Below are positions 24,973 to 32,732 of a stretch of DNA of 64,000 nt, in pieces. Where the stretch lies: assembly GCF_017183135.1 (NCBI RefSeq), contig NZ_JADDXW010000008.1:1-64000 (forward strand), read 5' to 3'. Source of the stretch: Aurantimonas marina. Lineage in GTDB: Bacteria > Pseudomonadota > Alphaproteobacteria > Rhizobiales > Rhizobiaceae. The translations under genes were made by a program, and so were the position numbers. Under the pieces are notes generated by a model, which made no database searches, was not told the DNA's origin, and worked only from the letters and a program-made list of their open reading frames with translations. Within the stretch, counting starts at the first letter, position 1. Every line of letters begins with the position of its first letter.

Positions 24973-26116
24973 GCGCCTGCTTTTGGCCGGCACAATCGTT
25001 GGCGTGCTGGCGGCTCCGGCCTTCGCCGCCGGCGATGCCGATGCTGGCAAGAAAGTCTTCAACAAATGCCGGGCATGTCATGCCGTCGGGGAGGGGGCCG
25101 CGAACAAAATCGGTCCCGAGTTGAACGAGCTGTTCGGGCGGACCGCCGGCGGTCTTTCCGACTACAAATATTCCGCAGCGATGACGAAGGCCGGAGAAGG
25201 CGGTGTCCTCTGGGAGGAAGCGACCCTGTCGGAGTTTCTCGCTGACCCCAAGGGCTTCGTGAGCGGAACCAAGATGGGTTTCGCCGGCCTCAAGAAGGAA
25301 GATGACCGCGACAACGTGATCGCCTATCTGGCGACGTTCTCGAACGAAACCGCCGCAGCTGCTGATGCCGGGAATCCTGATGGTGGCGAAGCTGTCGCCG
25401 AGGCGGAGGTTTCGACGCCCGAGCCTGCCCAGCCGGAGACAAAATCGGCCGGGGACGAGGCGGACAAGGCGGCGATGGCGGCATCCGCCGACGCCGCGCC
25501 GTCCGGCGGACCACTCAGCCTCGGCCGACCGGCTACGGAGGCGGAGGTCGCCGCGTGGAATATCGACATCAGGCCCGATGGTAAGGGGCTGCCTGTCGGT
25601 CGGGGCACGGTTGCCGAGGGCGAACCGATCTTCACGGAGCAATGTGCGTCCTGCCACGGTGACTTTGGCGAGGGACGCGGTCGCTGGCCGGTGCTCGCAG
25701 GCGGGTACGATACCTTGACCCGGCAACGGCCGGAAAAGACGGTCGGCTCCTACTGGCCCTACCTTTCGACGGTTTATGATTACGTCCGTCGGGCGATGCC
25801 GTTCGGCAATGCGCGTTCGCTTAGCGACGACGAGGTTTATGCGCTGACCGCCTATGTGCTCTATCTTAACGACATCGTCACGGATGAAGAGTTCGAGCTG
25901 TCGAACGAGAATTTCACCACGATCGAGATGCCGAATGTGGACGGGTTCATCCCCGATACCCGTGAGGCGGAAGCGCACTATCAGCAAAGCGACCCTTGCG
26001 TCAGCGACTGCAAGCCGGAGCCAGCAAAAGTGACGATGCGAGCCCAGGTCCTCAATGTAACGCCGGACACAGCCGACGGCGAGAGCGAGGGGCCGGCCGG
26101 CGGCAACGTCGACTGA
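24956..26116 (+). CDS. soxD: Diheme cytochrome c subunit SoxD
   Basis: A 386-residue exported diheme cytochrome c that accepts electrons from SoxC. A signal peptide ends near residue 25 (APAFAAG). The first cytochrome domain has Cys38-Arg-Ala-Cys41-His42; a low-complexity Ala/Glu/Pro linker (about 132-190) leads to the second domain with Cys230-Ala-Ser-Cys233-His234. The C-terminus has a CVSDC pair. I chose ATG 24956 inside the soxC end because the signal peptide starts there; the frame is open earlier in soxC. Presence of soxCD means complete thiosulfate oxidation to sulfate. Confidence 0.95.
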   Translation: MSKFPKRLLLAGTIVGVLAAPAFAAGDADAGKKVFNKCRACHAVGEGAANKIGPELNELFGRTAGGLSDYKYSAAMTKAGEGGVLWEEATLSEFLADPKGFVSGTKMGFAGLKKEDDRDNVIAYLATFSNETAAAADAGNPDGGEAVAEAEVSTPEPAQPETKSAGDEADKAAMAASADAAPSGGPLSLGRPATEAEVAAWNIDIRPDGKGLPVGRGTVAEGEPIFTEQCASCHGDFGEGRGRWPVLAGGYDTLTRQRPEKTVGSYWPYLSTVYDYVRRAMPFGNARSLSDDEVYALTAYVLYLNDIVTDEEFELSNENFTTIEMPNVDGFIPDTREAEAHYQQSDPCVSDCKPEPAKVTMRAQVLNVTPDTADGESEGPAGGNVD

Positions 26117-26235
26117 CCGCCGCGGCCAAGGGGCGCGGCAAGCGTGGAATATCTCGCGGTGCAGGGATAGATGGTGCGGCCATCGTCATCGCGAGGTATC
26201 GTCGGCTGAAACCGACCCAGCCGGAGGAGGCCGTC

Positions 26236-26754
26236 ATGCGCTGTCGCCGCCTGTTGTATTCCGCCCCAATCCTGTCCGCCATCAAGGTGATCGCGGTGGG
26301 GCTCTGCCTCACCCTGATGCCGATGCTGGCGGGCGGCTGGACAATGCCGGCGAGGGCCCAGGGAGCGGAAGACGAGATCAGTTTCGCCACGCAAAGACTG
26401 GCCCTTCAGGTGTCCGTTGGCGATGAGGCGGTGATGCGCTCGGCCCTCGACATTGCGGCCAACGTCTCCCGCTTCTTTTCGGATCAAGCGGAAGAGGTCG
26501 ATATCCGGATCGTCGTTTTCGGGCCGGGCATGACGATGCTGCGCCCTGGAATGTCCCCGGTCCTCGATCGCCTGAAGGCGTTCGATCAGAGCATGCCCAA
26601 TGTCAGCTTCGCGGCCTGCGGCAACACGCTGGACTCGCTGGAGCGGGCGGAAGGCGTCCGGCCGGAGATCGTCGAATATGCGGATATCGTGGTGGCCGGG
26701 GTCGCCGAACTCATGCGTCTCGACCAGGCGGGCTATACGATCGTAAAGCCTTAG
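26236..26754 (+). CDS. Secreted DsrE-like protein at the end of the sox cluster
   Basis: A 172-residue protein with an N-terminal signal (about 1-40, ending near PARAQG) and a DsrE/DsrF-like fold: RLALQVSVGDEAVMRSALDIAANVSRFF, IRIVVFGPGM and VSFAACGNTLDSL. The single cysteine in FAACGNT is where DsrE proteins place the sulfur-carrying residue. It lies 119 bp after soxD, with GGAGGAGG before ATG 26236. A periplasmic sulfur relay role next to SoxYZ is plausible, yet the function is inferred only from fold and neighbours. Confidence 0.8.
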   Translation: MRCRRLLYSAPILSAIKVIAVGLCLTLMPMLAGGWTMPARAQGAEDEISFATQRLALQVSVGDEAVMRSALDIAANVSRFFSDQAEEVDIRIVVFGPGMTMLRPGMSPVLDRLKAFDQSMPNVSFAACGNTLDSLERAEGVRPEIVEYADIVVAGVAELMRLDQAGYTIVKP

Positions 26755-26820
26755 GCGACCATGGGAAGGGCGCACCGCCGGAGCGCGCGCTACAGCGATA
26801 GAACCAAGTCCTTCTGGGTT

Positions 26821-27459
26821 TCACCAGCGCAAGACCCGTTGCCCCGCGATCGTCCCGGCGGTGACGAGGATCAGCGAAGCGGAGGGATACCAGACCGCGA
26901 CAAAGAGCGGAGAATCGTTGGGGCACTGGGCGGTATAGAAGAGGGCGGCGACCGAGGCTGCGGCGAGCCCCCCTATCGCGCCGGCGAGGGCCGGCCGTGT
27001 CGGTGCCTGTCGGCGCAGCGCCCACAGGAACATGATCAGTAGCGGCGTACCCAGCGAAACGATCGCGATGACGCACATCACATAATTCGTTCCGAACAGG
27101 TTGGCCGCCCACAGATTCGGCGGCAGCGCGGCCAATTCCGCCGCAACGGAAAGCGCCAGAAGACTGCCGGGAAGCAACAGCCACTCCAGCGACCGCCGCA
27201 TCGACACGCCTGGACGCGCCGACGCCCGCATGGCCAGGAAGGCAGTGGCCGCCAGAGTGCCGGTGATGGTGAATTTGGACAGAAATCGCGCGGTTTCCAA
27301 TGCATGCGCCAGGTCCGGACGTAATCCGATCACGGCGAAGAAGAGGACTCCGGTCGTTCCGACCGCGAGCACCGCAAGGAACAACCACGACGGCCCTTGC
27401 TGGCGCGCTTTGCGTTTATGGTCGGATGCAAGTGTTTCGATAAGCGTCTGCGTGTCCAT
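26821..27459 (-). CDS. nrsF: NrsF-type anti-sigma factor (DUF1109)
   Basis: A 212-residue protein with six hydrophobic helices (the first about 30-48) and a short cytoplasmic N-terminus, matching the DUF1109/NrsF family. In Caulobacter NrsF holds the ECF factor SigF at the membrane and releases it on metal or oxidative stress. The start 27459 is chosen since homology begins at MDTQTLIETL; it lies 2 bp after the sigma gene, so both are co-transcribed. Confidence 0.88.
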   Translation of the reverse strand: MDTQTLIETLASDHKRKARQQGPSWLFLAVLAVGTTGVLFFAVIGLRPDLAHALETARFLSKFTITGTLAATAFLAMRASARPGVSMRRSLEWLLLPGSLLALSVAAELAALPPNLWAANLFGTNYVMCVIAIVSLGTPLLIMFLWALRRQAPTRPALAGAIGGLAAASVAALFYTAQCPNDSPLFVAVWYPSASLILVTAGTIAGQRVLRW

Positions 27460-27461
27460 GG

Positions 27462-28013
27462 TCAGGCCTGTCCAAATTTCGCGGCGATCGATGCCAGGCC
27501 GCGATGGAATGCCACCCGGACCGCACCCTCCGTCACACCCAGCCGGTTCGCGGTTTCGCCGACCGAACGTCCCTCGAGCGACAGTGCGGCGACGACCTCT
27601 TTCTGACGCCCGGCGAGCAGCCGCAAAGCCTTGGTGACATCGAGCCTGTTTGCGGTCGGGCCGGCCGCCGGATCCTCGAGCTTGTCGGCAAAGTCCGCGA
27701 TGTCGAGATTCATCCTGCGGCCGTGCCGCCGATAGGCGTCGATCGCCTTGTAACGGGCGATCGCGAATAGCCACGGAGCCACCGGTTCACCCTCTCGCCA
27801 GGTGTGGCGCTTGATATGGACGGCCATCAAGATTTCCTGCACGAGGTCCTCCGGGTCGAAGCCGCTGGCACTTGCCGGTGCCTGACGCCTGGCAAACCCG
27901 CGCAGGATTTTCGCGGCCTCATCGAGAAACCGGCGATACGCTTTTTCATCACCCGCATTCGCGGAGGTCAAAAGCGTGTCCAGTCGTCCGAAATCGGCTG
28001 GCGGGACTGGCAT
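27462..28013 (-). CDS. ECF sigma factor (SigF-like, NrsF-linked)
   Basis: A 183-residue ECF sigma factor. Region 2 contains DPEDLVQEILMAVH and APWLFAIARYKAIDAYRR; region 4 contains LEGRSVGETANRLGVTEGAVRVAFHRGL. The start 28013 has GAAGGA 8 bp upstream; a start six codons earlier has no such site. It would direct RNA polymerase to stress promoters when NrsF lets go. The usual target genes (DUF2282, DUF692, DUF2063, DoxX) are represented only by fragments on the other strand next to it. Confidence 0.92.
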   Translation of the reverse strand: MPVPPADFGRLDTLLTSANAGDEKAYRRFLDEAAKILRGFARRQAPASASGFDPEDLVQEILMAVHIKRHTWREGEPVAPWLFAIARYKAIDAYRRHGRRMNLDIADFADKLEDPAAGPTANRLDVTKALRLLAGRQKEVVAALSLEGRSVGETANRLGVTEGAVRVAFHRGLASIAAKFGQA

Positions 28014-28261
28014 CGTGTTGGTCCTTCGCATGGGACGGTGCTGACGTTTCGTAGCATTGCAAAGTTTTCGCCCGCCCGCTCTCAAGCCTATTCACATCAT
28101 GGTGACAGCCGAGGACGCGTAACACGCGATGACAGGGGCGCGAAAAGCAGGAGGCGAGGCGAGGCCTTCCCACGAAGGGTAGTTCCGCAGGGAGGCCGGG
28201 ATGGTCCTCCAACGTGACGGTGAAATGAGAGGCAGGCGCCATCCGTGCCTTGAGGCCTGAC

Positions 28262-28614
28262 AACGCCGCGGGGCGCGCCCGATGCGAGACGTTTCGCCGT
28301 CTATCGCAACAACTGCATGTTTCGCTGATCGAGGCGCTCGGCAAGCGATTCCCGGGCCCCAGGCAACTCGTCGGAGACGACTTTTTTCGCGGCATGGCGC
28401 CGGAGTTCGTTCAGGCGGTGAAGCCGGGCTCGCCGGTGTTGCTGGAATACGGGGGCGAATTTCCGGCATTCGTCGCCTCGTTCGCGCCAGCGGACACCGT
28501 TCCTTACCTCGCCGACCGTCACACGGATCGAGGTCGCGGTCTCGGAGGCTTATCACACCGCGAAAGCGCCGGTGCTCGACATCGCGGTGATGGCCGCGCT
28601 CGATCCCGAACGTG
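28262..28614 (+). pseudogene. Decayed DUF2063 (BufC/HvfC-like) gene
   Basis: Translation in three frames in turn recovers a DUF2063 protein: ARRFAVYRNN in one frame, HVSLIEALGKRFPGP through LLEYGGEFPAFVASF to VPYLAD in a second, then TRIEVAVSEAYHTAKAP and MAALDPER in a third. At least two frameshifts break it, and the C-terminal half is missing. In intact loci this gene follows DUF692 and serves the metal-linked peptide (bufferin) pathway. Here neither DUF2282 nor DUF692 is recognisable upstream. Confidence 0.82.
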
Positions 28615-28878
28615 AGTGCCCATCTTTCCGGTCTCGCCGAGATCGTCCTGCCGATTCTGCTGGTGCTGGGTCTCGGCACCCGTTTTGCGGCACTCGGGCT
28701 GCTGGTGATGACCGCGGTCATCCAGTTGACGATCCCGGACGGTTGGGCGAATTTTCATCTGCCCTGGGCGGCGATGTCTCTGGCGCTTGTCGTCTTCGGT
28801 GGCGGACGACTCGCCGTCGACGCTGTTTTGACGCCGCGCTCGCATGCCGGCCGGCCAAGGCGACCCCGACGGTCTTAA
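28612..28878 (+). pseudogene. Truncated DoxX-family membrane protein
   Basis: Only the C-terminal half of a DoxX protein remains (about 88 residues): HLSGLAEIVLPILLVLGLGTRF, a second helix LGLLVMTAVIQLTIPDGW, and FHLPWAAMSLALV. The N-terminal helix and the preceding loop are gone; the sequence is joined directly to the broken DUF2063 gene, as expected from a deletion. Three hydrophobic segments could still be made if it is translated from the ATG/GTG at its start, but a working protein is unlikely. Confidence 0.8.
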
Positions 28879-28970
28879 TCGGCTATTGTCTCCCTCACCT
28901 TTCCGGATGACGGTCATCGCCCGAGCATGTTAGCAGGTAGCATGTCCATCCCGTCAGCCAGTATGGTCGC

Positions 28971-29345
28971 ATGAGGGCGCTGCGCCGAGAGCGGAGCGGT
29001 TTTGCCGCGCTCGGGCTGTTGGTCCTGCTGATCCAGCTGCTCGTCGGCGGTATGGCGCAGGGTGCGATGGCGGCGCCAGGCGCTGGATCCGGCGTGATCA
29101 TCTGTACGGAACAGGGGACGGCCGGACATTCCTCCAGTGGCGCTGCCGGCATGGTCGACTGTCCGTGCCTCGCGGCCGCCTGCTGCCATACCTGGATCGC
29201 CGGCGACGCCCGGATCCCGCTCGCGGCGCATCCCGTTTTCCGTGACACCGCCTCCGTCGATCTGCCGGGCTCCCCCGTCGCGACGGATCGCAGACCGCTG
29301 GCCCTGTTCGCGCGCGCCGGACAAAGTCCTCCTACCACCTCCTGA
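28971..29345 (+). CDS. Small exported cysteine/histidine-containing protein (DUF2946-like)
   Basis: A 124-residue protein with a hydrophobic N-terminal segment (about 11-34, GFAALGLLVLLIQLLVGG) that serves as signal or anchor. The rest has a cluster CPCLAAACCHTW (about residues 64-75) and an earlier IICTEQG, a pattern typical of small periplasmic proteins around copper genes, including DUF2946. It is followed 58 bp later by a PCu(A)C copper chaperone in the same direction. Metal binding is inference. Confidence 0.6.
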   Translation: MRALRRERSGFAALGLLVLLIQLLVGGMAQGAMAAPGAGSGVIICTEQGTAGHSSSGAAGMVDCPCLAAACCHTWIAGDARIPLAAHPVFRDTASVDLPGSPVATDRRPLALFARAGQSPPTTS

Positions 29346-29403
29346 AGCCGATCCGCACTTTGTCGCGCGTTGACTCGCGCTCACCTGATTTCAGGAGACT
29401 ATC

Positions 29404-30084
29404 ATGACCATTCTCATCAGCCGCGTGTTCGCGGCGGCGGCATTCGTCGTCTGCCTCCCATTGTCCAACGCCCATGCCGATGTCGCGCCTGTCGATGCCA
29501 CGGCCTGGGGCGGCGTCGCCGTCACGGCGGTCCCCGCTACCGAACCAGGCCAGCCCGCGCCGACGCTTGTCGCGGAAACCGGCGGTTCCGCCGAAGCCGC
29601 GAAGCAGGGGATGCACGGCGGAGTGGACCACGGGGCGATGCGGGAGAGCGCCGGGACGGCAAAGCCCATGTCGTCGGCGTCGTCGCAGGCGGTCGGCGGC
29701 CTTGTCGTCAACGGCGGCTTTACCCGCGCCATGCTGCCCGGTGCCAAGGTCGCTGGCGGCTATCTGACGATCGTCAATTCGGGTACGGACGTCGATCGGC
29801 TCGTCTCGGTGTCGTCACCCGCGGCGGGCCGGGTCGAGCTCCACGAAATGGCGATGGAGGGCGAGGTGATGCGAATGCGCGCCCTGACGGACGGTTTGAC
29901 GATCGCGCCGGGAGAGGCGGTTTCGTTGAGGCCGGGAGGAAACCACCTGATGTTCTTCGATGTCGCCGAGCCGTTCGAGGAAGGCGCGAATATCCCCGTG
30001 ACCTTGAGCTTCGAGCGCGCTGGTACGGTCGACGTCTCGTTGCCGGTGCTGAGCGCCGGCGCGACGCAAGCCAAACAGAAGTAG
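29404..30084 (+). CDS. PCu(A)C-domain periplasmic copper chaperone
   Basis: A 226-residue protein with a signal peptide (about 1-25), a low-complexity linker containing MHGGVDHGAM (about 64-73), and a PCu(A)C domain from about 100 to 215. The copper ligands of the family are visible: HEMAMEGEVMRM (His and Met) and NHLMFF (His and Met). Such proteins deliver Cu(I) to cytochrome oxidase. The extra His/Met-rich stretch before the domain may be another copper site. It ends the small copper-type unit beside the ECF factor. Confidence 0.88.
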   Translation: MTILISRVFAAAAFVVCLPLSNAHADVAPVDATAWGGVAVTAVPATEPGQPAPTLVAETGGSAEAAKQGMHGGVDHGAMRESAGTAKPMSSASSQAVGGLVVNGGFTRAMLPGAKVAGGYLTIVNSGTDVDRLVSVSSPAAGRVELHEMAMEGEVMRMRALTDGLTIAPGEAVSLRPGGNHLMFFDVAEPFEEGANIPVTLSFERAGTVDVSLPVLSAGATQAKQK

Positions 30085-30192
30085 CGGTCCCGGGCATCCG
30101 GGCTTCGGCCGAGACATCAGCATTGCCGAGAGTCTTAGCGGCTCCCGGCAATGCGTTATCGCGCAGCCCGGAGCAGTGAACGACTCTCAAGC

Positions 30193-30222
30193 CGCGACAA
30201 ACGAAAAAGCCGCCTGGATTTC
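30193..30222 (-). terminator. Rho-independent terminator on the minus strand
   Basis: Read on the minus strand: AGCCGCC-N12-GGCGGCT followed by TTTTCG. The U-run is on the left only, so it ends a leftward transcript although no leftward gene is present to its right until brnA at 32050. Confidence 0.65.
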
Positions 30223-30256
30223 TCCCGGCGGCTCCGCGTCTCTTGCGAGACTGTGC

Positions 30257-30440
30257 GGCCCTTGCCTCCCGACTCGCCAGTACATCCGTGGTCGGACGGG
30301 AAGCTAAAGGCCTTAGGCGCATCGACCTGAGTGTCAGGGACGCGTTGCACCATTCCTAGATGGGTAGCCCTCGTAGCTTGCGCAAGGCTGACCATTCGCT
30401 CGGTCACCGATATCCCGACTTGCGACCGGTGGCCCCAGAA
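30257..30440 (-). ncRNA. Candidate structured small RNA
   Basis: The stretch just before the minus-strand terminator folds into an interrupted stem: GGCCCTT-GCCTC-CCGAC (30257-30273) pairs with GTCGG, then GAAGC, then AAAGGCC (30291-30312) with a 4-nt bulge and a 1-nt bulge, 17 pairs in all. Further pairing is possible on the right side (for example TTGCGCAA self-complementary). It does not contain the signatures of SRP RNA, RNase P RNA or tmRNA that I know; 6S RNA cannot be ruled out. The 5' end is a guess. Confidence 0.35.
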
Positions 30441-30448
30441 TTTTCGTA

Positions 30449-30462
30449 TGGTCGGTTGACCA
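30449..30462. promoter_or_regulatory. Palindrome TGGTC-N4-GACCA upstream of the aminotransferase
   Basis: An exact 5-bp-arm palindrome about 95 bp before the aminotransferase start. The TGGTC/GACCA arms resemble operators of GntR-family regulators. No GntR gene is adjacent, so the regulator would act from elsewhere. Confidence 0.4.
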
Positions 30463-30557
30463 AAGGCCTTGCGGCGGCGCACCACAGCGAACGAGCGTTC
30501 CCATGCCGGATCGAGAGCCGGCATCGACGAACCGTTGTTCAACCGGAGTGATGCCCC

Positions 30558-31922
30558 ATGACCGTCCAGCCAAACTCGATCGAGGCGCGCGACATCGCAT
30601 TCCACCTGCACAGCTACACCAATGCCCGCAAGCACGAGGCGAACGGCCCGGTGGTGATCGACAAGGGCGATGGGGTCTACGTCACCGACACCGACGGCAA
30701 CCGCTATATCGAGGCGATGGCAGGGCTGTGGAGTGTCGCCGTCGGCTTCGGCGAAAAGCGCCTGGTCGACGCCGCGGCGCAGCAGATGGGCAAGCTGCCC
30801 TACTACCACACCTTCACCCACAAATCGCACACGCCGGCGATCGAACTCGCCGAGAAGCTGGTGGCCATGGCGCCGGTGCCGATGTCGAAGGCCTATTTCA
30901 CCAATTCCGGCTCCGAAGCCAACGACACGATGATGAAGCTGGTGCGCTATCGAGCCAACGCGCTCGGCCAGCCGCGGAAGAAGAAGTTCATCAGCCGGAT
31001 GCGCGGCTATCACGGCGTCACGCTGGCTTCAGCCAGCCTCACCGGTCTCGTCAACAACCACCGCGATTTCGACCTGCCGATCGAGGGCGTACTGCACACG
31101 ACCTGTCCGCATTACTGGCGCGAGGGCCGCGACGGGGAGAGCGAAGAGGATTTCGCCACCCGCTGCGCCGAGGACCTCGAAGCAATGATCCAGGCGGAGG
31201 GGCCGGAGACCATAGCCGCCTTCATCGGCGAGCCGGTGATGGGCGCGGGCGGCGTCGTGGTGCCGCCGGCCACCTATTGGGAGAAGATCCAGGCCGTGCT
31301 CAAGCGGCACGATATCCTGCTGGTCGCCGACGAGGTGATCTGCGGGTTCGGCCGCACGGGCGAGATGTTCGGCTCGCAGACCTATGGGATCGAGCCGGAC
31401 ATCATGACGTTGTCGAAGGCTCTGTCCTCCTCCTATCTGCCGATCTCCGCGCTGCTGATCAACGAAAAGGTCTATGGGCCGATCGCCGACCGGTCGGCCG
31501 AGATCGGCACGCTCGGTACCGGCTTTACGGCGTCCGGTCACCCGGTGGCGGCGGCGGTGGCTCTGGAAAACCTCAAGATCATTGAGGAGCGCGATCTTGT
31601 CGGCAACGCCCGCGAGATGGGAACGCTCATGCAGCGCCGGCTGCGCGAACTGGAGGATCACCCGCTGGTCGGCGAGGTTCGCGGCGTCGGGCTGATCGCG
31701 GCGATCGAACTCGTGACCGACAAGCAGGCCAAGACCGCGCTGCAGCCGCCGGGAGACCTCGCAGCACGTGGCTTCGCCATCCTGCAGAAGAACGGCGTCA
31801 TCTCGCGCGCCATTGGCGATGCCTTGGCCTTCTGCCCGCCGCTGATCATCGAGGCGGCGCATATCGACATGATCGTCGAGACGACGCGCCGCAGTCTTGA
31901 CGAGTTGCAGGCGAGCCTGTGA
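30558..31922 (+). CDS. Class III (omega) aminotransferase
   Basis: A 454-residue PLP enzyme of the subgroup-III aminotransferases (beta-alanine/4-aminobutyrate/diamine to pyruvate type). Family features are YTNSGSEANDTMMKLVRY (as FTNSGSEANDT, about 115), MRGYHGVTLAS, the PLP-Asp in LLVADEVICGFGRTG, and the PLP lysine in MTLSKALSSSY (about residue 287). It has the GYHG and GTGFTASGHPVA segments common in pyruvate-dependent amine transaminases. It stands alone. The amino donor cannot be set from the sequence. Confidence 0.9.
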   Translation: MTVQPNSIEARDIAFHLHSYTNARKHEANGPVVIDKGDGVYVTDTDGNRYIEAMAGLWSVAVGFGEKRLVDAAAQQMGKLPYYHTFTHKSHTPAIELAEKLVAMAPVPMSKAYFTNSGSEANDTMMKLVRYRANALGQPRKKKFISRMRGYHGVTLASASLTGLVNNHRDFDLPIEGVLHTTCPHYWREGRDGESEEDFATRCAEDLEAMIQAEGPETIAAFIGEPVMGAGGVVVPPATYWEKIQAVLKRHDILLVADEVICGFGRTGEMFGSQTYGIEPDIMTLSKALSSSYLPISALLINEKVYGPIADRSAEIGTLGTGFTASGHPVAAAVALENLKIIEERDLVGNAREMGTLMQRRLRELEDHPLVGEVRGVGLIAAIELVTDKQAKTALQPPGDLAARGFAILQKNGVISRAIGDALAFCPPLIIEAAHIDMIVETTRRSLDELQASL

Positions 31923-31977
31923 AGGGGAGGCGCGGAGAGGTCACCGGCGATCTCCCCGCGTCGTCATCCTCCATTTC

Positions 31978-32042
31978 GCGTGTCATCCCGGCCGTGGGTG
32001 GGTACCCATTCCGGCCCGTGCGAGCTACCATCGCGGGGTCGG
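31978..32042. repeat. Degenerate palindromic repeat sharing the GTCATCCCGGCC end
   Basis: The stretch begins GTCATCCCGGCC, the same end sequence as the inverted-repeat element found inside cobN, and contains the internal inverted repeat TGGGTACCCA. It lies in the short gap between the convergent aminotransferase and brnA. It may be a decayed member of the same family. Confidence 0.4.
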
Positions 32043-32049
32043 CGCGCGC

Positions 32050-32325
32050 TTATCTCTCGACATACTCATGCAGGATCGAGTTGATCAGCGTCTGATAGGG
32101 CATGCCTTTTTCGGCCGCCCGGGTCTTGAGCCGAGCGAGATCGCGCTCGGGGATGGCGATGGAAATGCGCCGTCGCTTGCCGTCGAGCGTGGCCCGCGCC
32201 ATGTCGACCCAAAACGCCCGTTGTGTCTCGATATCGCCAACGGACACCCACTCGCCATTTTCGCTCGCCTCGTAGTCCTCGCGCTCGTCGTCGCTGATGA
32301 TCGGCTTCGGCTCGGGTCGCTTCAT
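32050..32325 (-). CDS. brnA: BrnA-like antitoxin
   Basis: A 91-residue antitoxin with the BrnA layout: an acidic N-terminal toxin-binding half (ISDDEREDYEASE) and a C-terminal ribbon-helix-helix-like region (RRRISIAIPERDLARLKTRAAEKGMPYQTLINSILHEY). It overlaps the toxin stop by 4 bp (ATGA), so it is translated after the toxin, the order typical for BrnTA. The start 32325 is set by that overlap; an upstream extension in the same frame lies wholly inside the toxin gene. It probably represses its own operon. Confidence 0.85.
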   Translation of the reverse strand: MKRPEPKPIISDDEREDYEASENGEWVSVGDIETQRAFWVDMARATLDGKRRRISIAIPERDLARLKTRAAEKGMPYQTLINSILHEYVER

Positions 32326-32597
32326 GATTTTTTCCTCATAAAGATACGGGTTGCCTTGCGGCTCGGAAACATCGTTTTCAGAAAGATGCCGCCGTCCTGC
32401 TCCACGAAGGGCACTACCCATATGTAGTCATCGATCAGAACCAGCAGTTGCTGTTGATGCGCATAGCGCGTGCGGCTTGGATGGGCACGTCTTTCGACAA
32501 GCGCCCCTTCGCTGAGCGCCACCAAGACACGCTCGAACCCAAAGCCGTAGCGGGCCTTGAGCGCCGCATTCTTTTCCGGATTCCACTCGATTGTCAT
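32322..32597 (-). CDS. brnT: BrnT-like ribonuclease toxin
   Basis: A 91-residue protein of the BrnT/RelE-like fold: it starts IEWNPEKNAALKARYGFGFERV, matching the family's opening WDPxK...KHG.xFE pattern, and ends KTMFPSRKATRIFMRKK. BrnT toxins cut RNA and are held inactive by BrnA. It is the first gene of the pair, with metH divergent 190 bp away. The fit to the family is moderate in the middle, so a related RelE-superfamily toxin is possible. Confidence 0.78.
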   Translation of the reverse strand: MTIEWNPEKNAALKARYGFGFERVLVALSEGALVERRAHPSRTRYAHQQQLLVLIDDYIWVVPFVEQDGGIFLKTMFPSRKATRIFMRKKS

Positions 32598-32732
32598 ACC
32601 GCAAATATGCTTGGAATATATATTCTCTTGCAAGACGCCGCAGAAAGACTCCTCTCCGTTCCTCCTCTTCATGATGGTCCCAGCGCCAGCTCTTCGTGAT
32701 CCAGGCGAAGGGACGGCCGCGATGATTTGTTG

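Larger units (their letters stand above)
30085..30557. other. Gap of 473 bp with a possible structured RNA and a palindrome
   Basis: No protein gene is credible here. The gap holds a terminator-like hairpin facing left (30193-30222), a long interrupted hairpin (30257-30312) and an operator-like palindrome (30449-30462). Together they suggest either a small RNA on the minus strand or a complex leader for the aminotransferase. Confidence 0.55.

Noticed and set aside
28612-28878. A functional DoxX protein
   Set aside because: The first helix and N-terminal part of the family are absent, and the sequence is joined to another broken gene.
30156-31013. A minus-strand protein gene over the 30085-30557 gap and the aminotransferase start
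   Set aside because: The frame runs into the antisense of the aminotransferase and shows no family; the gap is better explained by RNA structure and regulatory sites.
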